From NCBI GenBank assembly GCA_937900135.1, contig CALCDJ010000059.1, forward strand, positions 36,380-100,379: a stretch of 64,000 bases of DNA, read 5' to 3'. This DNA is from an uncultured Blautia sp. Lineage in GTDB: Bacteria > Bacillota > Clostridia > Lachnospirales > Lachnospiraceae. The translations under genes and the position numbers were made by a program. The notes under the pieces were generated by a model. It was given only the letters and a program-made list of their open reading frames with translations. It searched no databases and was not told where the DNA came from. Positions 1 through 8,855 of the stretch are shown one piece after another (position 1 is the stretch's first letter; each line of letters starts with the position of its first letter).

Positions 1-59
1 TTCCGCCTCGTAAGGCATTTATTTACGAACATGCACAGGATGCAGAACTGGATATTTAG
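1..59 (+). CDS. parE: Topoisomerase IV subunit B / GyrB-type ATPase subunit, C-terminal end only
   Basis: Only the last 18 codons lie in the window; the reading frame begins at position 3 and ends with TAG at 57-59. The residues read PPRKAFIYEHAQDAELDI, which matches the conserved carboxyl end of GyrB/ParE proteins (R-x-FI-x-x-x-A-x-x-x-x-LDI). The gene stops 17 bases before the ParC start, the usual parE-parC order. The identification rests on this short tail plus the neighbour, so GyrB rather than ParE cannot be excluded from the fragment alone. Confidence 0.72.
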   Translation, partial: PPRKAFIYEHAQDAELDI

Positions 60-76
60 GAAATGAGAGGGAATCG

Positions 77-2323
77 ATGAATACAAAACAGGAAAATATC
101 ATCCGCACGGATTATGCGGAGGTGATGCAGAAGTCTTATATTGATTACGCCATGAGTGTCATTATCTCACGTGCCCTGCCAGATGTCCGGGATGGCCTGA
201 AGCCGGTGCAGAGAAGAACCCTGTATGATATGTATGAGCTGGGGATTCGCTATGACCGCCCTTACCGGAAATGTGCCCGTATTGTGGGAGATACCATGGG
301 TAAATACCATCCCCATGGAGACAGTTCCATTTATGAAGCCCTTGTAGTTATGGCGCAGGAGTTTAAAAAAGGGAAAACGCTGGTAGACGGACATGGAAAT
401 TTCGGTTCCATTGAAGGGGATGGCGCGGCGGCGATGCGTTATACGGAGGCCAGACTGGAGAAACTGACCCAGGAGGTATTTCTTGGGGATCTGGATAAAA
501 ACGTTGTGGATTTTGTGCCGAACTTCGATGAGACAGAAAAGGAGCCGGAAGTGCTTCCGGTGCGGATTCCCAATCTTCTGGTCAATGGCGCAGACGGAAT
601 TGCCGTAGGTATGGCGACCAGTATCCCGCCTCACAACCTTGGGGAAGTGGTAGATGGAGTAAAAGCATATATGAAGGATAACGACATCAGTGTCAAAGGA
701 CTGATGCGTTATATTAAAGGACCGGATTTTCCCACCGGCGGTATTGTAGTAAACAAGGATGATTTAAGAGGAATTTATGAGACTGGAAGTGGAAAGCTTC
801 GCCTTCGGGGAAAGGTGGAGGTGGAAAAGAAGAAGGGCGGCCGCCTTTCTCTGGTAATCACAGAAATTCCCTATACCATGCTTGGAGCAAATATCGGAAA
901 ATTCCTCAATGATGTGGCTTCTCTTGTGGAGACAAAAAAGACAACAGATATTGTGGATATTTCCAACCAGTCTTCTAAAGAAGGAATTCGGATTGTTCTG
1001 GAACTGAAAAAAGATACTGATGTGGAAAACCTTACCAATATGCTGTATAAGAAAACCAGGCTGGAGGATACCTTTGGGGTAAATATGCTGGCAGTGGCCC
1101 AGGGGCGGCCGGAAACACTGAGCCTGAAGCAGATTCTGGAACATCATGTGGATTTCTTATTTGAGGTTACCACCAGAAAGTATCAGAATATGCTTTCTAA
1201 GGAACTGGATAAAAAGGAAATTCAGGAAGGACTGATGAAAGCCTGCGATGTGATCGATCTGATCATTGAAATCCTTCGGGGAAGCAAAAACCGGGAGCAG
1301 GTGAAAAACTGTCTGGTGAACGGTGTGACAGAGGGGATCCGGTTCCGGTCAAAGGCCCGGGAAAAGGAAGCGAAGAATCTTCGGTTTTCTGAGAAACAGG
1401 CAACGGCGATTCTGGAGATGCGTCTGTATCGCCTGATTGGTCTGGAGATCGAAGCCCTTCAGGCAGAATATGAGGAAACGGTGGAACATATCCGGGTTTA
1501 TCAGGATATTCTGGATCATTATGATTCCATGGCCGCTGTAATCATGAAAGAACTGGATGCCATCAAAAAGGAATACGGAACAAAACGGCGCACAGCCATT
1601 GAGAATGCTGCAGAAGCAGTTTATGAAGAAAAGAAGATGGAAGAAATGGAAGTCTGCTTTTTGATGGACCGTTTCGGGTATACCAGGATCATTGATAAGA
1701 ATGCCTATGAGCGAAATCGGGAAGCGGCTCATGGGGAAAACAAATATGTGTTTACCTGTATGAATACAGATAAGGTATGTATTTTTACGGATACCGGAAG
1801 AATGCATACCATAAAAGTGGCAGATATTCCGCTGGTGCGTTTTCGGGATAAGGGAATACCGGCAGATAATCTGAGTAATTACAGCAGCGCAGAGGAACAA
1901 ATGCTGTATGTGGCGCCTCTTGCACAGGTGAAGGCAGGAAGGCTTCTGTTTGTGACGGCAGCTTCCATGTGTAAACTGGTAGAAGGAGAAGAATTTGATG
2001 TATCCAAAAGGACCATTGCTTCCACAAAGCTGGCTGAGGATGACCGTCTGATTTTTGTGGGGGATTGTCGTGAAATGGAACAGGTGGTGCTGCAAAGCGC
2101 AGGAGGCTGTTTCCTTCGATTCCCGCTTCCGGAAATTCCCGTTAAGAAAAAAGCAGCGATTGGTGTCCGCGGAATGAAACTTGGAAAAGAGGATGCGCTG
2201 GAAAATGCCTATCTTCTGGAGGGGCGTCAGGAGTATTCCATTCTGGTACATGAGAAACCCTATGTGCTGAATAAAGTGAAGCTTGGAAAGCGGGATACCA
2301 AGGGCGTCCGGCCCCGGATCTGA
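77..2323 (+). CDS. parC: DNA topoisomerase IV subunit A (GyrA/ParC-type)
   Basis: Type IIA topoisomerase cleavage subunit, acting with the upstream ParE to decatenate or relax DNA. The N-terminal half shows the breakage-reunion domain: the YHPHGDSSIYEALV quinolone region at about 77-90 (Ser83, Glu87 in E. coli GyrA numbering) and AAMRYTEARL with active-site Tyr122. The C-terminal part (about 500-748) has beta-pinwheel-like repeats but no QRRGGKG GyrA box; FRDKGIPADNLSN sits where it would be expected. With 748 residues it is shorter than GyrA (about 820-870). The missing GyrA box and the parE neighbour favour ParC. A GAGAGGGAA ribosome site precedes the ATG. Confidence 0.9.
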   Translation: MNTKQENIIRTDYAEVMQKSYIDYAMSVIISRALPDVRDGLKPVQRRTLYDMYELGIRYDRPYRKCARIVGDTMGKYHPHGDSSIYEALVVMAQEFKKGKTLVDGHGNFGSIEGDGAAAMRYTEARLEKLTQEVFLGDLDKNVVDFVPNFDETEKEPEVLPVRIPNLLVNGADGIAVGMATSIPPHNLGEVVDGVKAYMKDNDISVKGLMRYIKGPDFPTGGIVVNKDDLRGIYETGSGKLRLRGKVEVEKKKGGRLSLVITEIPYTMLGANIGKFLNDVASLVETKKTTDIVDISNQSSKEGIRIVLELKKDTDVENLTNMLYKKTRLEDTFGVNMLAVAQGRPETLSLKQILEHHVDFLFEVTTRKYQNMLSKELDKKEIQEGLMKACDVIDLIIEILRGSKNREQVKNCLVNGVTEGIRFRSKAREKEAKNLRFSEKQATAILEMRLYRLIGLEIEALQAEYEETVEHIRVYQDILDHYDSMAAVIMKELDAIKKEYGTKRRTAIENAAEAVYEEKKMEEMEVCFLMDRFGYTRIIDKNAYERNREAAHGENKYVFTCMNTDKVCIFTDTGRMHTIKVADIPLVRFRDKGIPADNLSNYSSAEEQMLYVAPLAQVKAGRLLFVTAASMCKLVEGEEFDVSKRTIASTKLAEDDRLIFVGDCREMEQVVLQSAGGCFLRFPLPEIPVKKKAAIGVRGMKLGKEDALENAYLLEGRQEYSILVHEKPYVLNKVKLGKRDTKGVRPRI

Positions 2324-2331
2324 AAAAGCCC

Positions 2332-2360
2332 TTGCTTTTCTCAAAGGATAGTGCTAAAAT
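2332..2360 (+). promoter_or_regulatory. Promoter of the rimP-nusA-infB operon
   Basis: TTGCTT at 2332-2337, a 17-base spacer, and TAAAAT at 2355-2360 preceded by TG (extended -10). It starts just after the parC stop and drives the ribosome-maturation operon. Confidence 0.75.
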
Positions 2361-2386
2361 AGAAGAAACTTGATGATTGGTAGCAT

Positions 2387-2410
2387 AAGAGTGGACTTCG
2401 GTCCACTCTT
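2387..2410 (+). promoter_or_regulatory. UUCG-capped hairpin in the rimP leader
   Basis: A 10-bp perfect stem (2387-2396 with 2401-2410) closed by a C(UUCG)G tetraloop, transcribed in the 5' leader about 20 nt after the expected transcription start. Only about four T follow it, so it could be a weak attenuator, a parC 3' end, or a stabilising or protein-binding hairpin. The stem is plain in the sequence; the role is inference. Confidence 0.6.
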
Positions 2411-2497
2411 TTATATGTACCGGAAAGGTTTCTGCAAACAGAGCAGGCAGGAACCCAGAAAGTTGTGGAAGCAGAAAAAACAAGGAAGGTGGGAAAG

Positions 2498-2962
2498 ATG
2501 AGCAGACGAGAAGAATATGAACAGCAGGCAGAAGCTCTGCTGGCGCCCATTGTAGAAGCCAACGGTTTTGAACTGGTGGATGTGGAATATGTAAAAGAAG
2601 CGGGATGCTGGTATCTGCGCGGTTACATTGACAAGCCGGGAGGAATTACGGTGAATGACTGTGAAGCAGTCAGCCGTGCATTTAGCGACAAGCTGGATGA
2701 AAAAGACTTTATTGAGGACAGCTACATCATGGAAATCAGTTCTCCGGGACTGGACCGACCCCTGAAAAAGGAGAAGGATTTTGCAAGAAGCATGGGCAAG
2801 CTGGTAGAAATCCGTACCTACCGCCCTGTGGAAAAGCAAAAAGAGTTCTGCGGGATTCTGACCGCATATGATAGTAACAGTGTGACGATTGAGGAGGACC
2901 AGGGAACACGCACCTTTGACAAAAAGGAAATCGCACTGGTGCGTCTGGCTATCGAGTTCTAA
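2498..2962 (+). CDS. rimP: Ribosome maturation factor RimP
   Basis: RimP (formerly YlxS/YhbC) assists 30S subunit assembly in the cytoplasm. The 154-residue product has the family layout: an N-terminal alpha/beta domain containing VDVEYVKEAGCWYLRGYIDKPGG, the hallmark EISSPGLDRPL near residue 83, and a C-terminal SH3-like barrel ending in ALVRLAIEF. The ATG at 2498 was chosen because GGAAGGTGGG lies 6-8 bases upstream; an in-frame GTG at 2465 would add 11 atypical residues. It is the first gene of the operon, 22 bases before nusA. Confidence 0.95.
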   Translation: MSRREEYEQQAEALLAPIVEANGFELVDVEYVKEAGCWYLRGYIDKPGGITVNDCEAVSRAFSDKLDEKDFIEDSYIMEISSPGLDRPLKKEKDFARSMGKLVEIRTYRPVEKQKEFCGILTAYDSNSVTIEEDQGTRTFDKKEIALVRLAIEF

Positions 2963-2984
2963 CAAAACAGGAGGAAGAAAAAAA

Positions 2985-4163
2985 ATGAACAAAGAGTTAA
3001 TGGAAGCGCTGGATGTCCTGGAAAAGGAAAAAAATATCAGCAAAGACACCCTTTTGGGGGCAATTGAACAGTCTTTGATCCAGGCTTGCAAGAACCATTT
3101 TGGCAAAGCAGATAACGTACATGTGACCATTAATCCAAATACCTGCGATTTCAGTGTGTATGCAGAGCGTACCGTTGTGGAATATGTGGAAGATCCGGCG
3201 CTTGAGATTTCACTGGTAGATGCGCAGAAGATCAATGCAAATGCAGAGATCGAGGATGTGATTAAGGTGGAGATCCACTCCAAGGAATTTGGAAGAATCG
3301 CCACACAGAATGCCAAAAACGTAATTCTCCAGAAAATCCGTGAAGAAGAGCGTAAGGTTCTTTACGATCAGTATTACGGACAGGAAAAAGAAGTGGTAAC
3401 TGGTATTGTGCAGCGTGTCATGGGCAGAAATGTCAGTGTAAATCTTGGCAAAGCCGATGCCATTTTAAGCGAAAATGAACAGGTGCGGGGAGAGGAATTC
3501 AAGCCTACTGAACGTATCAAGGTTTATATTCTGGAAGTAAAAGATACACCGAAGGGACCGCGTATCCTTGTATCCAGAACCCATCCGGGACTGGTGAAAC
3601 GGTTATTTGAATCAGAGGTAGCCGAAGTTCGTGACGGAACTGTGGAAATCAAGAGCATTGCAAGAGAAGCCGGTTCCCGTACAAAGATTGCCGTATGGAG
3701 CAACGATCCGGATGTAGATCCGGTAGGCGCCTGCGTTGGTATGAACGGCGCTCGTGTAGGGGCAGTAGTGAATGAACTCAGAGGAGAAAAAATTGATATC
3801 ATCAACTGGGATGAAAATCCGGCAATTCTTATTGAGAATGCTTTAAGTCCGGCAAAGGTTATCGCAGTGATGGCAGATCCGGATGAGAAGACAGCTCTTG
3901 TGGTAGTTCCTGATTATCAGCTGTCTCTGGCCATTGGAAAAGAAGGTCAGAATGCCCGCCTTGCAGCTCGTCTTACCGGTTTCAAGATTGATATCAAGAG
4001 CGAGAGCCAGGCCAAGGAATCCGGAGACTTCTATGATTACGAGGAAGAAGCAGAGGAAGCAGCAGAGGAAGTTGTAGAAGAAGCAACGGAGGAACTGACA
4101 GAACAGGAGGAAATCCTTTCTGAGGAGCCGATGGCAGAGGAAGCCTATGAAGACGAAATCTAA
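2985..4163 (+). CDS. nusA: Transcription termination/antitermination factor NusA
   Basis: NusA binds RNA polymerase and nascent RNA and modulates pausing, termination and antitermination. The 392 residues contain the N-terminal RNAP-binding domain (1-125), an S1 domain (about 130-200), KH1 with GACVGMNGARVGAV near residue 250 and KH2 with AIGKEGQNARLAARL near 317, followed by a Glu-rich acidic tail (350-392). The ATG at 2985 follows AGGAGGAAGA at good spacing; longer in-frame starts run into rimP. The last 17 bases overlap ylxR, which suggests coupled translation. Confidence 0.96.
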   Translation: MNKELMEALDVLEKEKNISKDTLLGAIEQSLIQACKNHFGKADNVHVTINPNTCDFSVYAERTVVEYVEDPALEISLVDAQKINANAEIEDVIKVEIHSKEFGRIATQNAKNVILQKIREEERKVLYDQYYGQEKEVVTGIVQRVMGRNVSVNLGKADAILSENEQVRGEEFKPTERIKVYILEVKDTPKGPRILVSRTHPGLVKRLFESEVAEVRDGTVEIKSIAREAGSRTKIAVWSNDPDVDPVGACVGMNGARVGAVVNELRGEKIDIINWDENPAILIENALSPAKVIAVMADPDEKTALVVVPDYQLSLAIGKEGQNARLAARLTGFKIDIKSESQAKESGDFYDYEEEAEEAAEEVVEEATEELTEQEEILSEEPMAEEAYEDEI

Positions 4164-4422
4164 AACACCCATGCGCCAGTGTATTGGCTGCAGAGAAATG
4201 AAAAGCAAAAAAGAAATGCTCAGAGTGATCAAGACAGCAGATGATGAAATTTTGCTGGACGCGACGGGCAAAAAGAATGGCAGAGGCGCTTACGTGTGCT
4301 TTTCCCAGGAATGTCTGGAAAAAGCCATCAAGAATAAAGGCCTGGAGCGTTCCTTAAAGACTGCCATTCCGGAAGAAATCTACCAGAGCTTGAAAAAGGA
4401 GTTTGAAGCGATTGAAAAATAA
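4147..4422 (+). CDS. rnpM: YlxR/RnpM family RNA-binding protein (RNase P modulator)
   Basis: A 91-residue DUF448 protein. The family marks are PMRQCIGCREMKSKKEMLRVI at residues 8-28 and GRGAYVCFSQECLEKAIK in the middle. The B. subtilis homologue YlxR has been renamed RnpM because it binds RNase P RNA and modulates its activity; applying that role here is by homology. The start overlaps the end of nusA by 17 bases; an internal ATG at 4171 is possible but would cut away the basic N-terminus seen in the family. Confidence 0.9.
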   Translation: MKTKSKTPMRQCIGCREMKSKKEMLRVIKTADDEILLDATGKKNGRGAYVCFSQECLEKAIKNKGLERSLKTAIPEEIYQSLKKEFEAIEK

Positions 4423-4738
4423 CAAAGTGCTGTCATTGATAGGACTTGCAACGAAAGCCGGAAAGACCGTCAGCGGAGAGTTCTCCACAGAGAAGTCCGT
4501 AAAAACGGGAAGAGGCTTTGTGGTTCTGATCGCAGAGGATGCCTCCGAAAATACAAAAAAGAAATTCCGGAATATGTGTGACTTTTATGAAGTCCCACTC
4601 TATGTGCTTTCCTGTAAGGAAGAACTTGGGAAAGCCATGGGGAAAGAATTTCGTGCCAGCCTTGCTGTACAGGATGAAAATTTTGCGAAAGCGATTTTAA
4701 AAGAACTCGAGAAGGCAGAAGGAAAAGAAATCCCGTGA
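4412..4738 (+). CDS. L7Ae/L30e-family ribosomal protein YlxQ
   Basis: A small (108-residue) kink-turn RNA-binding protein of the L7Ae/L30e/S12e/Gadd45 fold, second of the ylxR-ylxQ pair between nusA and infB. The core shows LIGLATKAGKTVSGEFSTEKSV at the N-terminus and FVVLIAEDASENTKKKF, the usual YlxQ signature. No ATG is available: the start is TTG at 4412 (10 bases after AGGAG at 4397-4401) or TTG at 4403 (too close to the ribosome site). It overlaps ylxR by 11 bases. Confidence 0.88.
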   Translation: MKNNKVLSLIGLATKAGKTVSGEFSTEKSVKTGRGFVVLIAEDASENTKKKFRNMCDFYEVPLYVLSCKEELGKAMGKEFRASLAVQDENFAKAILKELEKAEGKEIP

Positions 4739-4763
4739 CAGACAGGCATAAGGGGGAAGAGGC

Positions 4764-7520
4764 ATGTCCAAGATCAGAGTTTATGAGCTTGCCAAAGAAC
4801 TTGGCAGGCAGAATAAAGAAATCATTGAATGTTTGAAGGCCAGAGGGGTTGCGGTCAAGAGTCATATGAGTCCGATCGAAGAATCCCAGGTCATGATGGT
4901 AAAAGAGAAATATAAACAAATGGGAAAGGAGCCGATTGCCAAGGTGGATACTACGAAAACAGAAGAAAAGATGGTAGCGGCAAAGCCAGAAGCAGATAAA
5001 GCGGAGGCGCCGAAAAAGAAAAAAAATATCATTCGTGTATATCATGCACAGAATGCCAGCGATGGTGGAAAGAACAGAAATAAACGTACACAGGGGGAAA
5101 GAAGAACCCCTCAGAAAGCTGGAGAAGGTGCGCCTTCCAGAGATCGTGTACAGAGAGGAAAAGCGCAGGGAGCAAAGCCGGCAGACAAAACAAGACCGGC
5201 ACAGTCTCAGGAAAGAAAACCATTTGAGAATCAGGCAGCTCCGGCGCAGAATCACACATCCAGAAATACACAGGATGGAAACCGTGGACAGAACCAGGGT
5301 CGTTTCAACCGTGACGGTGCAAGAGACGGAAACAGAGAAAACCGCGGTACAGACAACAGAAGAAATAACGAAAGAGGCGGTCAGGGAAGACCAGGCAGCC
5401 AGAACCGTCAGGGCCAGGGACAGCGCCCGGCAAGAGCAAACGGCCAGGGACCAAGACCACAGGGCCAGAACGGTCCTTCCGGAAGAAATGGCGATAATAA
5501 ATTTGGTGGAGGACAGAATCGCCAGGGACAGCGTCAGGGAACCAGAAGAAATGACAGCGATGTGGTATTTACCCCGGAACTGACCAAAACTTCCAAAGAC
5601 AGCAAGAGAGAAAGAGACAGAGAGAACAAGAATAAAAAGAAAGATTTTGAAAAGACTGGAAATACCGGACATCGTCCAAATCAGGGCGGACGCCGCAACA
5701 CCCAGAGACTTCCAAAAGCGCTTCAGAAACCAACGCCTCAGCCAAAACAGGAAGAGAAAAAACCTGAGGTTAAGGAGATCACCATTCCGGAGAAGATGAC
5801 CATCCGTGAACTGGCAGAAGCTATGAAGATGCAGCCATCTGTTATTGTGAAGAAGCTGTTTATGCAGGGTGTGATGGTAACGGTTAACCATGAGATTGAC
5901 TTTGAAAAGGCACAGGAGATCGCTCTTGACTTTGATATCATCGCAGAGCAGGAAGAAAAGGTGGATGTGATCGAAGAACTCTTAAAGGAAGAAGAAGAGG
6001 ATGAATCCACTATGGTTGCAAGACCGCCGGTAGTCTGTGTTATGGGTCACGTTGACCACGGTAAAACTTCCCTTCTGGATGCAATCCGTAATACCAGCGT
6101 TACCAGAGGCGAGGCTGGCGGTATCACTCAGCACATTGGTGCGTATGTGGTCAGCGTAAATGGACAGAAGATCACCTTCCTGGATACCCCGGGTCATGAG
6201 GCATTTACCGCAATGCGTATGCGTGGCGCCAATGCCACCGATATCGCTGTTCTTGTGGTAGCAGCTGACGATGGTGTGATGCCGCAGACCGTAGAGGCGA
6301 TCAGCCATGCGAAGGCAGCAGGGGTGGAGATCATCGTTGCCATCAACAAGATCGATAAGCCAAGCGCAAATGTGGAACGTGTAAAACAGGAACTTTCCGA
6401 ATACGAACTGATTCCGGAAGACTGGGGCGGAAGTACCGTGTTTGTTCCGGTTTCCGCACATACTGGAGAAGGAATCGAAAACCTTTTGGAAATGATCCTT
6501 TTGACCGCAGAAGTTTCCGAATTAAAAGCAAATCCAAAACGTGCAGCAAGAGGTCTTGTGATCGAGGCACAGTTGGATAAAGGAAAAGGACCGGTTGCTA
6601 CCATTCTGGTACAGAAAGGAACCCTTCATGTCGGCGACTTTATTGCAGCAGGCGCATGCAGCGGTAAGGTTCGTGCCATGATGGATGACAAGGGCCGCAG
6701 AGTAAAAGAAGCAGGTCCGTCTACCCCGGTGGAGATCCTGGGACTTGGAGATGTGCCAAATGCGGGCGAGATCCTGATGGCATTTGACAGTGATAAAGAG
6801 GCGAAACATTTCGCAGGCGCTTTTGTATCTGAGAATAAAAATCGTCTTCTGGAAGAAACAAAAGGAAAATTATCTCTGGATAATCTGTTTGATCAGATCC
6901 AGGCAAGCGATCTTAAAGAATTGCCTCTGATCGTTAAGGCAGACGTACAGGGATCTGTAGAAGCCGTAAAACAGAGCCTCGTGAAGCTTTCCAATGAGGA
7001 AGTGGTGGTACGTGTCATTCATGGAGGCGTTGGCGCCATCAATGAATCTGACGTGACACTGGCAGCAACTTCCAATGCGATCATCATCGGATTTAATGTA
7101 CGTCCAGATGCCATGGCAAAACAGCTGGCAGAGCAGGAAGGGGTAGACCTTCGTCTGTATCGTGTCATTTACCAGGCTATCGAGGATGTGGAAGCAGCCA
7201 TGAAGGGTATGCTCGATCCGATCTATGAAGAGAAGGTGATCGGTCACGCAGAGGTTCGTCAGCTCTTCAAGGCATCTGGCGTAGGTACCATTGCAGGAAG
7301 TTATGTGCTGGATGGTATGTTCCAGAGAAATTGTAAAGTTCGTATTTCCAGAGAGGGAGAGCAGATCTTCGAGGGCGCTCTGGCATCTCTGAAGCGTTTT
7401 AAAGATGATGTCAAAGAAGTAAAAGCAGGATATGAATGTGGTCTTGTATTTGACGGATTCCATGAACTGAAAGAAGAAGATAAGGTAGAGGCATATATCA
7501 TGGTGGAAGTGCCAAGATAG
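4764..7520 (+). CDS. infB: Translation initiation factor IF-2
   Basis: GTPase that brings fMet-tRNA to the 30S subunit and promotes 50S joining. The 918-residue protein has an IF2_N motif at 1-55 (VYELAKELGRQNKEIIECLK), a long disordered Arg/Gly/Gln/Asn-rich linker at about 85-330, a second IF2_N motif near 345 (MTIRELAEAMKMQPSVIVKKL), then the G domain with GHVDHGKT near 427, DTPGHEAF and NKIDKP, and domains II-IV. The Q/N/R/G-rich linker of about 240 residues is long but usual in this group. It starts 25 bases after ylxQ with AGGGGGAAGAGG upstream. Confidence 0.97.
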   Translation: MSKIRVYELAKELGRQNKEIIECLKARGVAVKSHMSPIEESQVMMVKEKYKQMGKEPIAKVDTTKTEEKMVAAKPEADKAEAPKKKKNIIRVYHAQNASDGGKNRNKRTQGERRTPQKAGEGAPSRDRVQRGKAQGAKPADKTRPAQSQERKPFENQAAPAQNHTSRNTQDGNRGQNQGRFNRDGARDGNRENRGTDNRRNNERGGQGRPGSQNRQGQGQRPARANGQGPRPQGQNGPSGRNGDNKFGGGQNRQGQRQGTRRNDSDVVFTPELTKTSKDSKRERDRENKNKKKDFEKTGNTGHRPNQGGRRNTQRLPKALQKPTPQPKQEEKKPEVKEITIPEKMTIRELAEAMKMQPSVIVKKLFMQGVMVTVNHEIDFEKAQEIALDFDIIAEQEEKVDVIEELLKEEEEDESTMVARPPVVCVMGHVDHGKTSLLDAIRNTSVTRGEAGGITQHIGAYVVSVNGQKITFLDTPGHEAFTAMRMRGANATDIAVLVVAADDGVMPQTVEAISHAKAAGVEIIVAINKIDKPSANVERVKQELSEYELIPEDWGGSTVFVPVSAHTGEGIENLLEMILLTAEVSELKANPKRAARGLVIEAQLDKGKGPVATILVQKGTLHVGDFIAAGACSGKVRAMMDDKGRRVKEAGPSTPVEILGLGDVPNAGEILMAFDSDKEAKHFAGAFVSENKNRLLEETKGKLSLDNLFDQIQASDLKELPLIVKADVQGSVEAVKQSLVKLSNEEVVVRVIHGGVGAINESDVTLAATSNAIIIGFNVRPDAMAKQLAEQEGVDLRLYRVIYQAIEDVEAAMKGMLDPIYEEKVIGHAEVRQLFKASGVGTIAGSYVLDGMFQRNCKVRISREGEQIFEGALASLKRFKDDVKEVKAGYECGLVFDGFHELKEEDKVEAYIMVEVPR

Positions 7521-7532
7521 GAGTGAGGCAGA

Positions 7533-7886
7533 ATGAGAAAAAACAGCATTAAGAATACCAGGATCAATGGAGAAGTACAGAAGGAATTAAGCACCATTAT
7601 CCGCAATGAGATCAAAGATCCCCGTATTCATCCCATGACTTCGGTCATGGCTGTAGAAGTGGCCCCGGATTTAAAAACCTGTAAAGTTTTTATCAGTGTA
7701 TTAGGAAATGAAGAAGCAAAAGAAAATACCATAAAAGGGCTGACCAGTGCGGAAGGTTATATCCGCCGTCAGCTCGCCAAAAATCTGAATCTGCGCAATA
7801 CGCCGGAAATCAGATTTATACTGGATGAGTCCATAGAATATGGAGTCAATATGTCGAAACTCATTGACGATGTCATAAGGGGGTAG
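7533..7886 (+). CDS. rbfA: 30S ribosome-binding factor RbfA
   Basis: Cold-shock 16S rRNA maturation factor of the KH-like fold, 117 residues as expected. Recognisable segments are RINGEVQKELSTIIRNEIKDPRI, VEVAPDLKTCKVFISVLG and the end ELRFILDESIEYG-type sequence (here EIRFILDESIEYGVNMSKLIDDV). It lies 12 bases after infB with AGGAGTGAGG before the ATG, and 3 bases before nrnA, the standard infB-rbfA-nrnA-truB-ribF order of Bacillota. Confidence 0.96.
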   Translation: MRKNSIKNTRINGEVQKELSTIIRNEIKDPRIHPMTSVMAVEVAPDLKTCKVFISVLGNEEAKENTIKGLTSAEGYIRRQLAKNLNLRNTPEIRFILDESIEYGVNMSKLIDDVIRG

Positions 7887-7889
7887 CCT

Positions 7890-8855
7890 ATGCAGCAGAT
7901 TTCTGAGGTACTGGAACATGTAAAAACCATGGGAATCGCAGGACATATCCGTCCGGATGGGGACTGCGTAAGCTCCTGTATGGCTTTATATCTCTATATT
8001 TTGGAATATTATCCGGAAATCCAGGCAGATGTCTACCTGGAAGAACCAAAACCGATCTTCGGACATATTGACCGGATCGGTGATATCAAGCATACTGCGC
8101 CGGAAGAAACCGTATACGATCTGATCGTTACCTGTGATGTCAGCTCCAGAGATCGTCTGGCATTGGCTGGAACCTGTTTTGACAAAGCAAAAAAAACAGT
8201 GTGCATTGATCATCATGTAAGTAATCTGGGCTTTGCAGATGTGAACCATATCTGCGGAACGGTAAGCTCCTGCTGTGAAGTGCTGTATGGGCTTCTGGAG
8301 CCGGAAAAGGTGAACCGTTCCATAGCGACTGCGATCTATACAGGTATGATCCACGATACAGGCGTATTTCAGTATTCTTCCACTTCTCCGGATACGATGC
8401 GGATCGCAGGAGAATTGATGAAAACTGGTTTTGATTTTAACCGCATCATTGACGAGTCTTTTTATCAGAAAACTTATATCCAGAATCAGGTAATGGGACG
8501 GGTACTGGCAGAGAGCATTATGCTCTCTGAGGGAAAATGCATTGTCGGTTATCTGCGGAAAAAGGATATGGAATTCTACGGGGTAGACGGAAAAGATCTG
8601 GATGGTATCGTCAGCCAGCTTCGCCTTACCAAAGGGGTGGAAGTCGCTATTTTCGTTTACGAAACAGAAACCCAGAAATTCAAAGTTTCCATGCGTTCCA
8701 ATGGACGGATCGATGTCAGCCAGGTCGCTGTGTATTTTGGCGGAGGCGGCCATGTACGTGCAGCAGGATGTGAACTTTCAGGTTCTGTCTATGATGTGGT
8801 GAACAACATTACAGCAGAGATCGAACGGCAGATGCTGATGGAGAAGGAAGCATGA
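7890..8855 (+). CDS. nrnA: DHH/DHHA1 phosphoesterase, oligoribonuclease NrnA-type (nanoRNase / pAp phosphatase)
   Basis: A 321-residue bifunctional oligoribonuclease and 3'-phosphoadenosine-5'-phosphate phosphatase family member that finishes RNA decay to mononucleotides. Metal-binding motifs are visible: HIRPDGDCVSS (19-29), VTCDVSS near 86, CIDHHVSNLGFAD near 110 (the DHH motif), and the DHHA1 motif GGGGHVRAAG near 288. It follows rbfA by 3 bases with AAGGGGGTAG as ribosome site and overlaps truB by 4 bases (ATGA), so the two are translationally coupled. Confidence 0.93.
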   Translation: MQQISEVLEHVKTMGIAGHIRPDGDCVSSCMALYLYILEYYPEIQADVYLEEPKPIFGHIDRIGDIKHTAPEETVYDLIVTCDVSSRDRLALAGTCFDKAKKTVCIDHHVSNLGFADVNHICGTVSSCCEVLYGLLEPEKVNRSIATAIYTGMIHDTGVFQYSSTSPDTMRIAGELMKTGFDFNRIIDESFYQKTYIQNQVMGRVLAESIMLSEGKCIVGYLRKKDMEFYGVDGKDLDGIVSQLRLTKGVEVAIFVYETETQKFKVSMRSNGRIDVSQVAVYFGGGGHVRAAGCELSGSVYDVVNNITAEIERQMLMEKEA

